Assembly (NCBI GenBank): GCA_018883545.1
Contig: JAHLEH010000007.1
Coordinates: 62,001 to 126,000 of the forward strand
Length of the DNA: 64,000 nt
Origin: Marixanthotalea marina
Lineage (GTDB): Bacteria; Bacteroidota; Bacteroidia; Flavobacteriales; Flavobacteriaceae
Reading direction: 5' to 3'
Shown: in pieces, positions 8,265-17,137 of the stretch
Numbering within the stretch: the stretch's first letter is position 1
How the letters are laid out: each line of letters opens with the position of its first letter
The notes under the pieces: model-generated
The model's database searches: none
Told to the model about the DNA's origin: nothing
Seen by the model: the letters and a program-made list of their open reading frames with translations, nothing else
Translations under genes and position numbers: made by a program

Positions 8265-8618
8265 ATGGCAATTATTATAACTGATGAATGTATAAATTGT
8301 GGAGCTTGCGAACCTGAGTGCCCTAATACCGCAATATATGAAGGTGCCGATGATTGGCGCTATAGTGAAGGTACTAGCCTAAAAGGCAATGTGGTCTTGA
8401 CTAATGGTAAAGAAGTTGATGCTGATGAGGCGCAAGAACCAGTAAGCGATGAAGTCTATTATATCGTACCAGATAAATGTACAGAGTGTAAAGGATTCCA
8501 TGACGAGCCACAATGTGCTGCGGTTTGTCCGGTAGATTGTTGTGTGCCGGATGATGACCATGTGGAAACTGAGGAGGAGTTGCTTGCAAAGCAACGCTTC
8601 ATGCACCCAGAAGGTTAA
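8265..8618 (+). CDS. 4Fe-4S dicluster ferredoxin
   Basis: A 117-residue electron carrier with two 4Fe-4S sites. Site one uses Cys9, Cys12, Cys15 and Cys19 ([13 protein letters not shown]); the second is [20 protein letters not shown], with the longer spacing between its second and third Cys seen in the YfhL/Alvin-type ferredoxins. About 50 acidic residues separate the sites and the C-terminus is strongly acidic. The gene has its own promoter and terminator and is divergent from the acyl-CoA reductase gene. Its redox partners are not evident from the sequence. Confidence 0.92.
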   Translation: MAIIITDECINCGACEPECPNTAIYEGADDWRYSEGTSLKGNVVLTNGKEVDADEAQEPVSDEVYYIVPDKCTECKGFHDEPQCAAVCPVDCCVPDDDHVETEEELLAKQRFMHPEG

Positions 8619-8638
8619 TTTTATTTAATATTATATTT

Positions 8639-8670
8639 AGCCCCGAGCATTTGCTCGGGGCTTTTTTTTT
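8639..8670 (+). terminator. intrinsic terminator of ferredoxin gene
   Basis: GC-rich hairpin agccccgagcatttgctcgg followed by ggct and a run of nine T, starting 20 nt past the stop codon. Confidence 0.92.
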
Positions 8671-8902
8671 GCATTTTTAAAGTTTGGCTTTCATAAAATA
8701 AATAAGCTCTTTGTAATAAAATATGACTTAGATGTGTTAAAATATCATAAAAAAATAAAAATTATTAAAAATAGTGTGAAAAAAGACTATTTTAGTAAGT
8801 GTAAAATCAACACTTTAATTTTAGTTGTAAAATTATATTAACTGTTACAGCTAGATTATAGTTGATTTGCAACTTGAAAAAACCAATTAAACTAAACAAA
8901 CA
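8671..8902 (+). promoter_or_regulatory. AT-rich upstream region of the sugar-oxidation operon
   Basis: No ORF or RNA gene seen. It contains a small inverted repeat, aagtgt-N7-acactt, at 8797-8815, a candidate operator, and an A-rich leader before the ATG at 8903. No clean TAnnTTTG box stands out, so the promoter position is unassigned. Confidence 0.35.
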
Positions 8903-11900
8903 ATGCAAATTCAAAAAAAGTGGCTTAAACCAGCCTTTGTTATTCTACTTTGTGCTTTAATAAGCGCTTGCAACAACAAAAAATCTGATGCAGCAGATAG
9001 CGCGCCCAAACGTATGGAAATACTTTTCTTGGGGCACAAGAACAATTCCAATCACGATTCCCAAAAATTAGCAGAAATTCTGTCAAGGGAATATTTTAGA
9101 TCTGGTATAAATATATCTTTTACAGATAATCCAGACGATTTGAACAAGGAAAACCTTTCCCATTATGCGGGTTTGATTGTGTATGCAAACCATGATACAA
9201 TCTCTGCACCACAGGCAGAAGCACTTTTAGATTATGTGAGAGGCGGAAAGGGACTTATAGCGTTGCATTCAGCTTCGTTTTGTTTCAGAAATAATGATGA
9301 AGTTGTAGAAATGATTGGTGGTCAGTTTAAAAGTCATGGATATGACACCATTCAGAATGTTGTTCTTAAACCAGAACACGAGGTCATGAAAGGCATAACA
9401 GCTTTTAAGACCTTGGACGAAACTTATGTACACGATAAGATTTCACCAAACATAGAGGTGTTGGCCGAGCGTGTAGAAGGTGATCATCACGAGCCTTATA
9501 CTTGGGTTAGGCCTTATGGCGATGGAAGGGTGTTTTACACAGCATATGGGCATGATAGGAATACCTTCACCAATCAAGGTTTTTTAGACTTGGTTAAGAA
9601 TGGTTTGTTATGGGCTGTTGGAGATGAGGCAAAGGCAAACCTAGATAAAGTATTTATTGCTAAGCCGGAATATACCGACGGACTTGTACCGAACTACGAA
9701 AAAAGAGACCCTGCACCAAGAGTTCAAGCGCCTTTAACTCCAGAGGAATCCATGTCGCTTATGCAGGTGCCTGTTGGATTTGAACTTAAACTTTTTGCAT
9801 CGGAGCCTATGATCTACAATCCTATGTATATGAATTGGGATGAAAAAGGAAGGCTTTGGGTTATTGAAACGGTAGATTATCCAAACGAAGTGAAAGATGA
9901 TGATTTGGGAGACGACCGTATAAAAATATTGGAAGATACCGATGGAGATGGTAAAGCGGACAAAGTAACCACGTTTGCAGAAAAATTAAATATCCCAACC
10001 AGTTTTGTGTTTTCAAATGGAGGTATTATTGTTAGTCAGTCTCCTTCATTTTTATTCCTTAAGGATACAGATGGTGATGATGTAGCCGATATAAGGGAAG
10101 ATATTTTGCCAGGTTGGGGAAAAAACGATACCCATGCCCAATCTTCAAATTTAAGATATGGTGTAGATAACGATATATGGGGCATGGTAGGTTATTCTGG
10201 TTTTAGAGGGGTATCGCAACAAGGCGGTACCGATTCTTTGTCGTTCGACAATGCAATGTATAAGTTCGATCCAAATACTCGTGACATAGAACATTTGGGA
10301 GATGCTTCCAACAATACGTGGGGCTTAGGTTTTTCTGAAGAATTTGATGTATTTATATCTACTGCCAATAATACGCACACGGCCTTTTTTGGTATGCCCA
10401 AGCGCTATTTTGAAAAAGCGGGGATAGACGAAAATGGTGTGATTAAATTAGATGCCCATTACGATATGCGCTATGCCATCAAAAACCTACGTCAAGTTGA
10501 TGTCATGGAAGGTTTTACTGCAGCGGCAGGACATAGTCTTTATACGGCAAGGGATTTCCCTAAATCGTATTGGAATAGTGTGGCATTTGTAACAGAGCCC
10601 ACAGGAAGAGTGGTTCATAAGGTGAACTTGAAACAAGAAGGTGCAGGTTTTATAGAAGATGGCGATGGTTGGAATTTATTGACCAGTGGTGATGAATGGG
10701 CTGGTCCTATACAAGCAGAGGTAGGTCCCGATGGTGCTGTTTGGATTGCCGATTGGTATAATTTTATAATTCAGCATAATCCAACTCCTTCTGTTAATTC
10801 TGCTGGTGTTGAAGCTACCAATGGCTATGGGAATGCTTATGTGAATCCGTTAAGGGATCGTTCTCGCGGACGTATCTACAGAGTGGTTTACAAAGGGCAC
10901 GATAAAAAAAGTACGCTTAAATTAAATAAGGATGATAAGCAAGGCCTTGTAAAAGCATTATCTAATAACAATATGCTTTGGAGAACGCATGCGCAAAGAT
11001 TGCTTGTGGAAAGTGGCGATACATCTGTATTTCCTCAATTATTCAAACTGGTACAAGACGAGTCGGTTGATGAAGTTGGTATTAACGCACCTGCTATTCA
11101 CGCGCTCTGGACACTTCATGGCTTAGGGGCTTTTGATGGTGGTAACCAGGAAGCTATAAATGTTGCCGTAAAAGCATTGTCGCATCCAACCGCTGGCGTA
11201 AGGCGTGCGGCTACTCAAGTGTTGCCGAAAACAGCAGAAATGTTTGATGCTATTGAAAAAGCAGATTTGTTTAACGATGAAGATTACAGGGTAAGGTTGG
11301 CAGCCGTATTGGCTACTACCGAAATGGCACCGTCTGATGCTATTGGTCGTGTATTGGTAGGAATGGCAGAAAAAGAAGAGAATTTTGCCGATATGTGGTT
11401 GAAACATGCTTTGACTATCTCTGGAAAGTTAAACGAAAACGGATTTAGAGCAGAATTTGCCAAAAGAGGTTATAATATGAACCCGTCTTTAATGGAAGCC
11501 TCATTGGCACAGAAGTTAGCATTTGGTTCACAATTAAATGTAGTACAACTTCGTAGAACATTTAGACGTGCTGTGCCATTAACGCCCGAAATAGCCAATA
11601 GGGAATGGGTGGTTTCTGGTGATATTGAAACCAATGAAGACCAAGAACATTCAGGACTTATTATGGTTCAAGGAAACCGTAGAAATGGTTACGGACTTTT
11701 CTTTGAGAATGGACAATTAAATTTTGTCATCAATCAAAATGGAAGGACTTATAAAGTGGTAAACACAGATCCTCTTCCAAAACAATTCAGACTTGTGGCA
11801 GGTTTAGATGCTAAAGGTATGATGAAGCTGATTGTTGATGGCAAGGAAATTGGTTCAGCCCAAACAGCTGGTCTATTCAAAAATAATTTAGACCTAGGTG

Positions 11901-12421
11901 TAAGGGTTGGTTTTGAAAGAAGTACAGGAAATGATAAGGTGGCCAATTATCCAGATACATTCTTTTCCAGAACGACATCCTTTAATAATGGGAAGTTGGA
12001 AATTTTAGATTCATCTTCTAAAAATGAAGTTGTGGCAAATGTCGATCAGGTTATTGTATTGAATACCTTAAAAGATGTTATGAAATACGATAAAGAATTG
12101 ATTACAGCCAAAGCGGGTACAACTATTCAAATTGTTCTTAACAATCCAGATTTTATGCAGCACAATTTATTACTTATTCAGCCAGGTACTACAGAAAAAG
12201 TAGGGGCAGAAGCTGATAAATTGGCAAGTAATCCTAATGGTCAGGAAATGAATTATGTGCCGCAAATGCCAGAGGTACTGGCTGCTACACCATTAATCAA
12301 TACGGGAGGTAGTTATACCTTAACAATTAAGTTGCCCAATAAAGCTGGAGATTATCCTTATATCTGCACATTCCCAGGGCATTGGCGTATTATGAACGGT
12401 ATTTTAAGAGTAACAAACTAA
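8903..12421 (+). CDS. ThuA - PVC-type dehydrogenase propeller - HEAT - LamG-like - azurin multidomain lipoprotein
   Basis: A 1172-residue exported lipoprotein (lipobox ALISACNN). Domains in order: ThuA-like glutamine-amidotransferase-fold domain (about 38-240; ILFLGHKNNSNHDS, GGKGLIALHSAS); PVC-type soluble sugar-dehydrogenase beta-propeller (about 280-650; WDEKGRLWVIET, EDTDGDGKADKV, VGPDGAVWIADWYN); HEAT-like repeats (about 670-850); a LamG/concanavalin-like sandwich (about 900-1040); and a C-terminal plastocyanin/azurin domain (about 1050-1172). The type 1 copper ligands are His1087, Cys1155, His1160 and Met1164, with the exact azurin spacing C-x4-H-x3-M. There is no CxxCH haem motif, so copper probably replaces the cytochrome tail seen in many relatives. 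It heads an operon with a transporter, an epimerase and an oxidoreductase. The substrate, a sugar or polyol, is unknown. Confidence 0.85.
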   Translation: MQIQKKWLKPAFVILLCALISACNNKKSDAADSAPKRMEILFLGHKNNSNHDSQKLAEILSREYFRSGINISFTDNPDDLNKENLSHYAGLIVYANHDTISAPQAEALLDYVRGGKGLIALHSASFCFRNNDEVVEMIGGQFKSHGYDTIQNVVLKPEHEVMKGITAFKTLDETYVHDKISPNIEVLAERVEGDHHEPYTWVRPYGDGRVFYTAYGHDRNTFTNQGFLDLVKNGLLWAVGDEAKANLDKVFIAKPEYTDGLVPNYEKRDPAPRVQAPLTPEESMSLMQVPVGFELKLFASEPMIYNPMYMNWDEKGRLWVIETVDYPNEVKDDDLGDDRIKILEDTDGDGKADKVTTFAEKLNIPTSFVFSNGGIIVSQSPSFLFLKDTDGDDVADIREDILPGWGKNDTHAQSSNLRYGVDNDIWGMVGYSGFRGVSQQGGTDSLSFDNAMYKFDPNTRDIEHLGDASNNTWGLGFSEEFDVFISTANNTHTAFFGMPKRYFEKAGIDENGVIKLDAHYDMRYAIKNLRQVDVMEGFTAAAGHSLYTARDFPKSYWNSVAFVTEPTGRVVHKVNLKQEGAGFIEDGDGWNLLTSGDEWAGPIQAEVGPDGAVWIADWYNFIIQHNPTPSVNSAGVEATNGYGNAYVNPLRDRSRGRIYRVVYKGHDKKSTLKLNKDDKQGLVKALSNNNMLWRTHAQRLLVESGDTSVFPQLFKLVQDESVDEVGINAPAIHALWTLHGLGAFDGGNQEAINVAVKALSHPTAGVRRAATQVLPKTAEMFDAIEKADLFNDEDYRVRLAAVLATTEMAPSDAIGRVLVGMAEKEENFADMWLKHALTISGKLNENGFRAEFAKRGYNMNPSLMEASLAQKLAFGSQLNVVQLRRTFRRAVPLTPEIANREWVVSGDIETNEDQEHSGLIMVQGNRRNGYGLFFENGQLNFVINQNGRTYKVVNTDPLPKQFRLVAGLDAKGMMKLIVDGKEIGSAQTAGLFKNNLDLGVRVGFERSTGNDKVANYPDTFFSRTTSFNNGKLEILDSSSKNEVVANVDQVIVLNTLKDVMKYDKELITAKAGTTIQIVLNNPDFMQHNLLLIQPGTTEKVGAEADKLASNPNGQEMNYVPQMPEVLAATPLINTGGSYTLTIKLPNKAGDYPYICTFPGHWRIMNGILRVTN

Positions 12422-12447
12422 AATCAACTAACCATTATTTTTCATTT

Positions 12448-13968
12448 ATGACGAATCAAACGAACTCTGAACCAGATAAGTTACTGTTTCTAACTTGTTT
12501 TATAGCTATTGTTACCACTGCTTTTGGTTTTATACTACGGGCTATTGTATTACCGGATTGGGGTGTAGATTTCAATCTTACCCAAACACAGTTGGGGGAA
12601 ATATCTGGAGTTGGTCTGTGGCCATTTGCTATCAGTATTGTTCTTTTTAGCCTTGTTGTAGATAAAATAGGCTATAAAACCTCTTTGGGTTTTGCCTTTA
12701 TTTGTCACGTTGCTTCGGTTATTCTTACCGTAAGTGCCGATGGTTACAGTACTTTGTATTTAGCTACATTTATAGGTGCCATTGGTAATGGTATTGTAGA
12801 AGCTGTGGCAAATCCTGTGGTTGCGACCATGTTTTCCAAAGAAAAAACAAAGTGGTTGAATATGTTGCATGCAGGTTGGCCAGGAGGTTTGGTTCTTGGT
12901 GGTATTATGGCATTGTTAATGGGGGCCGATGTAAAATGGGAATATAAAATTGCATTAACCTTAATCCCAACACTGGTTTATGGTATTATGATGCTAAGAC
13001 GTAAATTCCCAATAAACGAACGTGTACAGGCAGGTGTGTCTTATAAAGAAATGTTACAAGAAGTAGGAGCGGTTGGAGCACTTGTTATTGTTTCTATTGT
13101 GGTATTTCAATTAGGCGAAGTATTTGCTTGGGCGCTTTGGTTAAATGTGGCAATTATTATGCTCATTACCTTATTGTTCGGATTATACACAAGAAGTTTT
13201 GGTCAGCCATTATTCGTTATCCTTTTGGTTATTATGATACCGCTTGCGGTAACGGAATTGGGTACCGATAGTTGGATAACCGATTTAATGACGCCTGCCA
13301 TGAGCCAGATAGGGCTGCAGGCAGGATGGGTTTTGGTGTATACATCGGCTATTATGTTTGTATTGCGATTGTTTGCGGGTCCCATCATCCATAAAGTATC
13401 ACCGCTTGGCCTGTTGGCTATTTGTTCACTAGTCGCTGCTGTTGGTTTGTTTTTCCTTTCCCAATCTGTGGGTATTATGATTTTGGTAGCAGCTACTATT
13501 TACGGCTTTGGTAAAGCTTTTTTCTGGCCTACCATGCTTGGTGTGGTTGCAGAACGTTTTCCAAAAGGAGGTGCATTAACACTCAATATTATAGGAGGAT
13601 TGGGTATGATAGCCGCTGGAGTTATAGGGGCAGGTATTATAGGGTTTGTGCAGGATAGTTCTATTGAAAAAGGAATTAGGGAGTATGATATGGCTCAAAA
13701 TACAGAATTGAGTCAAAAATACATCACTGATGAAAAAACAAGTGTTTTTGGTGATTATAGAGCTTTAGACCAACAAAAACTATCAAACGCATCCGAAGCC
13801 GAAATTGAAACGATAACAGAAGTTCAGCATCAGTCTAAAAAAGAGGCGTTACAGTACATTGTTATATTTCCGCTTTTAATGTTTGTAAGCTATTTGGCAC
13901 TTATCTTTTATTTTAAGAGAAAAGGAGGCTATGTTGCCGTAGCACTGACAGAACATGATGATAATTGA
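12448..13968 (+). CDS. MFS transporter, probable sugar or polyol carrier
   Basis: Major facilitator family inner-membrane carrier of about 506 residues with about 12 hydrophobic segments. The N-terminal half contains the pairs DWGVDFNLTQTQLGEISGVG and FSLVVDKIGYKTSLGFAF, the usual helix 2-3 loop motif. A polar insertion of about 70 residues (VQDSSIEKGIREYDMAQNTE onward) precedes the last helix. The start is MTNQTNSEPDKLLF at 12448, because the longer frame would extend into the preceding gene. It is 26 nt behind the azurin-type dehydrogenase gene and 16 nt before the epimerase gene, so it is probably the uptake step of that operon. Confidence 0.82.
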   Translation: MTNQTNSEPDKLLFLTCFIAIVTTAFGFILRAIVLPDWGVDFNLTQTQLGEISGVGLWPFAISIVLFSLVVDKIGYKTSLGFAFICHVASVILTVSADGYSTLYLATFIGAIGNGIVEAVANPVVATMFSKEKTKWLNMLHAGWPGGLVLGGIMALLMGADVKWEYKIALTLIPTLVYGIMMLRRKFPINERVQAGVSYKEMLQEVGAVGALVIVSIVVFQLGEVFAWALWLNVAIIMLITLLFGLYTRSFGQPLFVILLVIMIPLAVTELGTDSWITDLMTPAMSQIGLQAGWVLVYTSAIMFVLRLFAGPIIHKVSPLGLLAICSLVAAVGLFFLSQSVGIMILVAATIYGFGKAFFWPTMLGVVAERFPKGGALTLNIIGGLGMIAAGVIGAGIIGFVQDSSIEKGIREYDMAQNTELSQKYITDEKTSVFGDYRALDQQKLSNASEAEIETITEVQHQSKKEALQYIVIFPLLMFVSYLALIFYFKRKGGYVAVALTEHDDN

Positions 13969-13984
13969 CAATTTTAAAAATTAA

Positions 13985-14851
13985 ATGGCTTTAAAAAATA
14001 TAAAATTTGGAGCAAGCACTTGGTTGTGGACGTCGCCCTTTTCAATGGAAACAATCGAAACGCTTTTTCCTAAAATTTCAGAATTTGGATTTGATGTGGT
14101 AGAAATTGCAGTAGAAGATCCAACACTAATAGATGTAAAAAAAGTAAAAGAAGGATTGGATAAATATGGATTGGATGTCACTATTTGTGGGGCATTTGGA
14201 AGTTCACGTGATTTAACCAACGAATCGTTGGAAGTTCAAAAAAACGGACTTAATTACATAGAGTCCTGTCTGGATATTTGCGCAGAATTGGGTGTATCCT
14301 TTTTTGCAGGCCCTATGTATTCAGCAGTTGGCAAAGCACGTATGTTAAGACCCGACCAAAGAAAAGCAGAATGGGATTTGGCGGTGAATAACTTGCAGAC
14401 GGTTTGTGAAATGGCCGATATGCGAGGACTTAAAATTGCTTTAGAACCCTTAAATAGGTTTGAATCCGATTTGGTGAATACTACCGACGATGCGCTCAGG
14501 ATGATAAAAGATATCAACCATCCAGCGGCCAAAGTAATGATTGATAGTTTCCACATGAGTATTGAAGAACGTGATGTGGAAAGTGCTATCAAAGCAGCAG
14601 GAGATAATCTCATCCATGTGCAGGTGTCTGAAAATTATAGAGGTGCTCCGGGAAGTGGGCAAACACCTTGGGATGCCTATAAAAGAGGTCTAGAAGCAAT
14701 AAACTATAAGGGCGTGGTTTCCATAGAAAGTTTCACCACCAAAAATATGGAATTGGCTGGTGCTGTTTGTTTTTGGACACCTAAAGCGGATACGCAGGAC
14801 GATTTCGCTAAAGACGGATTGAGGTTTCTAAAATCATGGGCGGCAGGGTAG
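13985..14851 (+). CDS. sugar phosphate isomerase/epimerase, D-tagatose/D-psicose 3-epimerase type
   Basis: A 288-residue TIM-barrel of the AP-endonuclease-2/xylose-isomerase-like fold. It shows the metal and catalytic residues of D-tagatose 3-epimerases: the Glu of ALEPLNRFES, Asp and His of MIDSFHMSIEE, the His of IHVQVSENYRG, Arg before GAPGSGQ, and the second catalytic Glu of VVSIESF. Such enzymes epimerise free ketoses at C3 using Mn or Co. The neighbours, a propeller dehydrogenase, MFS carrier and Gfo/Idh/MocA oxidoreductase, point to a catabolic route through keto-sugars; the precise substrate cannot be read from the sequence. Confidence 0.87.
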   Translation: MALKNIKFGASTWLWTSPFSMETIETLFPKISEFGFDVVEIAVEDPTLIDVKKVKEGLDKYGLDVTICGAFGSSRDLTNESLEVQKNGLNYIESCLDICAELGVSFFAGPMYSAVGKARMLRPDQRKAEWDLAVNNLQTVCEMADMRGLKIALEPLNRFESDLVNTTDDALRMIKDINHPAAKVMIDSFHMSIEERDVESAIKAAGDNLIHVQVSENYRGAPGSGQTPWDAYKRGLEAINYKGVVSIESFTTKNMELAGAVCFWTPKADTQDDFAKDGLRFLKSWAAG

Positions 14852-14877
14852 ATGCATTTTGATAAATGTTAGAGTAG

Positions 14878-15072
14878 TTCTCGATACATCCCGCTAAAGC
14901 GGGACACTCGAACAGGCATTCTAACTAAAACAAGAGCGTCACTTCGAGTGATTTTCGAAGTATGAGAAAATCGTATCGAGAAGAGGTCATGCAGCTAAAA
15001 AGCTATAACAAAATTATAAAATAGAATTTCCTCAAACTGGTATAGATTTGTCAGTCTGAGCTTGTCGAAGAC
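14878..15072. repeat. cluster of three intergenic palindromic repeats
   Basis: This 269-nt gene gap is occupied by repeats. Element 1 (14878-14912) has ends ttctcgatac and cactcgaa around a hairpin cccgctaaagcggg. Element 2 (14937-14983) is an inverted relative: cgtcacttcgagtgattttc, then gaagtatgagaaaatc and gtatcgagaag. Element 3 (15050-15072) is gtcagtctgagcttgtcgaa plus gac. These match short repeat types I know from many Bacteroidota intergenic regions. Element 2 has a near-copy inside the mutA coding region at 53170-53210. No gene was found in the interval. Confidence 0.85.
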
Positions 15073-15120
15073 ATAAAGGCGCAAAACGATTGCGTATAAT
15101 AATAACATTAAATTAAGATT

Positions 15121-16251
15121 ATGAGTAAAAAAATGAATGTGGCCATTGTAGGTCTTGGTTTTGGAGCAGAATTTATTCCTATTTACCAAAAACATCCAAA
15201 CGCTGAAATGTATGCCATTTGTCAGCGAAATGAGGAAAAAATGAATGCCATCGGCGATGAGTTTGGAATAGCTGTACGTTACACAGATTATGACGAGTTA
15301 TTAAAAGACCCCAACATTGATGCAGTACATATCAATACACCCATTCCAAACCATGGGGAGCAATCTATAAAAGCTTTAAAGGCAGGAAAGCATGTGGCGT
15401 GCACCGTGCCAATGGCAACAACCGTTGAAGAGTGTAAACAAATAGTTGAGTTGGTAAAAGAAACAGGGTTAACCTATATGATGATGGAAACCGTAGTTTA
15501 CGCTCGTGAGTTTTTGTTTATGAAAGAGCTTTATGATAAAGGAGAATTAGGTAAAATACAGTATTTAAAAGCAAGCCACCAACAAGATATGGATGGCTGG
15601 CCAAACTATTGGCCTGGATTGCCACCAATGCACTATGCTACCCATTGTGTGGGGCCTGTTTTGGCTTTAACCAAAGCCGAAGCAGAATATGTGTCCTGTT
15701 TTGGTTCTGGAACCATTAGGGAAGAATTAATTCCTATATACAATTCACCATTTGCCGTAGAAAGTACCCATATAAAATTTAAAGATTCTGATTTAAGTGC
15801 CCATGTGTACAGGTCGTTGTTTGATGTGGCGCGCCAGTACCGTGAAAGCTTTGAAGTATATGGTTCTAAAAAATCGGTAGAGTGGCCATTGATTGAAGGG
15901 CATCCTTTAGTGGTGCACACCGCTAAAAAACCAGAGCCTGAAATACCGGAGGAAGTAGAATCGCCAGATTATGCTAAGTATTTACCTGAAGAAATTCAAC
16001 GCTTTACAACAAAAGGGGTGTATGATACAGATGACAATCAGCATTTATCATTTACCCAAGGTGCTGGACATGGTGGTTCGCATCCACATTTGGTACACGA
16101 GTTTGTAAATGCATTGATAAAAGGAACGGAACCTTATCCAAATGCCAAACAGTCTGCCAACATTACCTGCGTCGGTATTTTGGCGCACGAATCGGCATTA
16201 CAAGGAGGTAAACAGATAGCTTTGCCAGATTTTACCTTAAGTGACAATTAA
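15121..16251 (+). CDS. Gfo/Idh/MocA family oxidoreductase
   Basis: A 376-residue NAD(P)-dependent oxidoreductase with an N-terminal Rossmann fold (NVAIVGLGFGAEFIPIY, 6-22) and the alpha/beta substrate domain. The substrate-side segment HPLVVHTAKK and the GAGHGGSHPHLVHEF segment supply His residues typical of the family. Unlike most members it has no EKP motif: the equivalent position reads GKHVACTVPMATT. It is the last gene of the sugar operon, separated from the epimerase by the repeat cluster. Its likely job is oxidising or reducing a sugar or inositol-like ring carbon; substrate unknown. Confidence 0.87.
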   Translation: MSKKMNVAIVGLGFGAEFIPIYQKHPNAEMYAICQRNEEKMNAIGDEFGIAVRYTDYDELLKDPNIDAVHINTPIPNHGEQSIKALKAGKHVACTVPMATTVEECKQIVELVKETGLTYMMMETVVYAREFLFMKELYDKGELGKIQYLKASHQQDMDGWPNYWPGLPPMHYATHCVGPVLALTKAEAEYVSCFGSGTIREELIPIYNSPFAVESTHIKFKDSDLSAHVYRSLFDVARQYRESFEVYGSKKSVEWPLIEGHPLVVHTAKKPEPEIPEEVESPDYAKYLPEEIQRFTTKGVYDTDDNQHLSFTQGAGHGGSHPHLVHEFVNALIKGTEPYPNAKQSANITCVGILAHESALQGGKQIALPDFTLSDN

Positions 16252-16279
16252 ACTTAGCAGTAATTTATCTCATTAACGT

Positions 16280-16320
16280 GTCATGCTGTCCCGATAGTTA
16301 TCGGGATTGTTTCAGCATCT
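16280..16320. repeat. intergenic palindromic repeat (GTCATGCTG...CAGCAT type)
   Basis: The element begins gtcatgctg, contains a perfect hairpin cccgatagttatcggg (16290-16305) and ends tttcagcatct. It is another repeat type common between Bacteroidota genes, sitting just before the terminator of the sugar operon. Confidence 0.75.
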
Positions 16321-16338
16321 CATTCGTTTAGCGAAGAA

Positions 16339-16383
16339 AAACAAGAAATCCTGAGCCTATGGACTCAGGATTTCTTGTTTTAG
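16339..16383 (+). terminator. intrinsic terminator of the sugar operon
   Basis: A 17-bp perfect stem (aaacaagaaatcctgag / ctcaggatttcttgttt, 8-nt loop cctatgga) ending in a T tract, 88 nt after the oxidoreductase stop codon. Confidence 0.88.
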
Positions 16384-16444
16384 TCCCATTGGTTTTTATA
16401 TTGAATGAAGAGTTTTTATCTTAGAGGAGCCAAAAACAAGTAAA

Positions 16445-17074
16445 ATGGACAATAGTAAAAAATTATACAGTACGGCTTTTGGCTTGGCTGTTTTTACCAT
16501 TGTCTATAATGTAATTGAAGGACTCATCTCTACCTATTTAGGTTTTGAGGACGAAAGCCTGGCACTTTTTGGCTTTGGTGTTGATAGTTTTATTGAGGTA
16601 ATTTCTGGATTAGGTATTGCCCGTATGGTTTTAAGAATACAAAACAACCCAGAAAGTAGACGGGACGATTTTGAACGTACCGCTTTAAGAATTACTGGCA
16701 TTGCATTTTATATTTTGGTTGTTGGATTGGTGGTAACTAGCGTTTATAATATTTACACAGCCCACAAACCTATAACTACCTTTTGGGGTGTGGTTATTGC
16801 TGTTATCTCCATAGCCGTTATGTGGGGCTTGGTTGTTTGGAAACGAAACGTAGGCCGCCAGCTCAATTCAGCGCCAATTTTAGCCGATGCTAATTGCACC
16901 ATGGTTTGTGTATACATGTCCATTATTTTATTGGTAAGTAGTGGTGTTTACGAACTGTTTGGTATTGGGTATATAGATAGTATTGGCACTTTGGGGCTGG
17001 CTTATTTTGCTTTTACCGAAGGCAAGGAATGTTTTGAAAAAGCCAATAGTGATAAAAATTGCTGTTGTGATTAA
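16445..17074 (+). CDS. CDF-like cation transporter membrane protein with C-terminal Cys cluster
   Basis: A 209-residue inner-membrane protein with about six hydrophobic helices (about 10-28, 38-55, 82-103, 112-132, 153-172 and 176-193). The region SLALFGFGVDSFIEVISGLG resembles the metal-binding second helix of cation diffusion facilitators, and NSAPILADANCT resembles their fifth-helix segment. It lacks the cytoplasmic C-terminal domain of full CDF transporters (usually about 300 residues). The tail DKNCCCD offers three adjacent Cys, a possible metal contact. A role in metal efflux is plausible but not proven. Monocistronic. Confidence 0.65.
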   Translation: MDNSKKLYSTAFGLAVFTIVYNVIEGLISTYLGFEDESLALFGFGVDSFIEVISGLGIARMVLRIQNNPESRRDDFERTALRITGIAFYILVVGLVVTSVYNIYTAHKPITTFWGVVIAVISIAVMWGLVVWKRNVGRQLNSAPILADANCTMVCVYMSIILLVSSGVYELFGIGYIDSIGTLGLAYFAFTEGKECFEKANSDKNCCCD

Positions 17075-17137
17075 AGGCCTTTTGATATGAATAAAATTTT
17101 AAAATAAGGTGTTAGGAAAACGAGTAATATTTTAAAC

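Noticed and set aside
12382..12447. N-terminal extension of the MFS carrier
   Set aside because: It lies within the preceding coding sequence in another frame; MTNQTNSEPD is the sensible start.
14995..15195. Minus-strand ORF in the repeat cluster
   Set aside because: It crosses repeats and the start of the oxidoreductase gene, and has no recognisable features.
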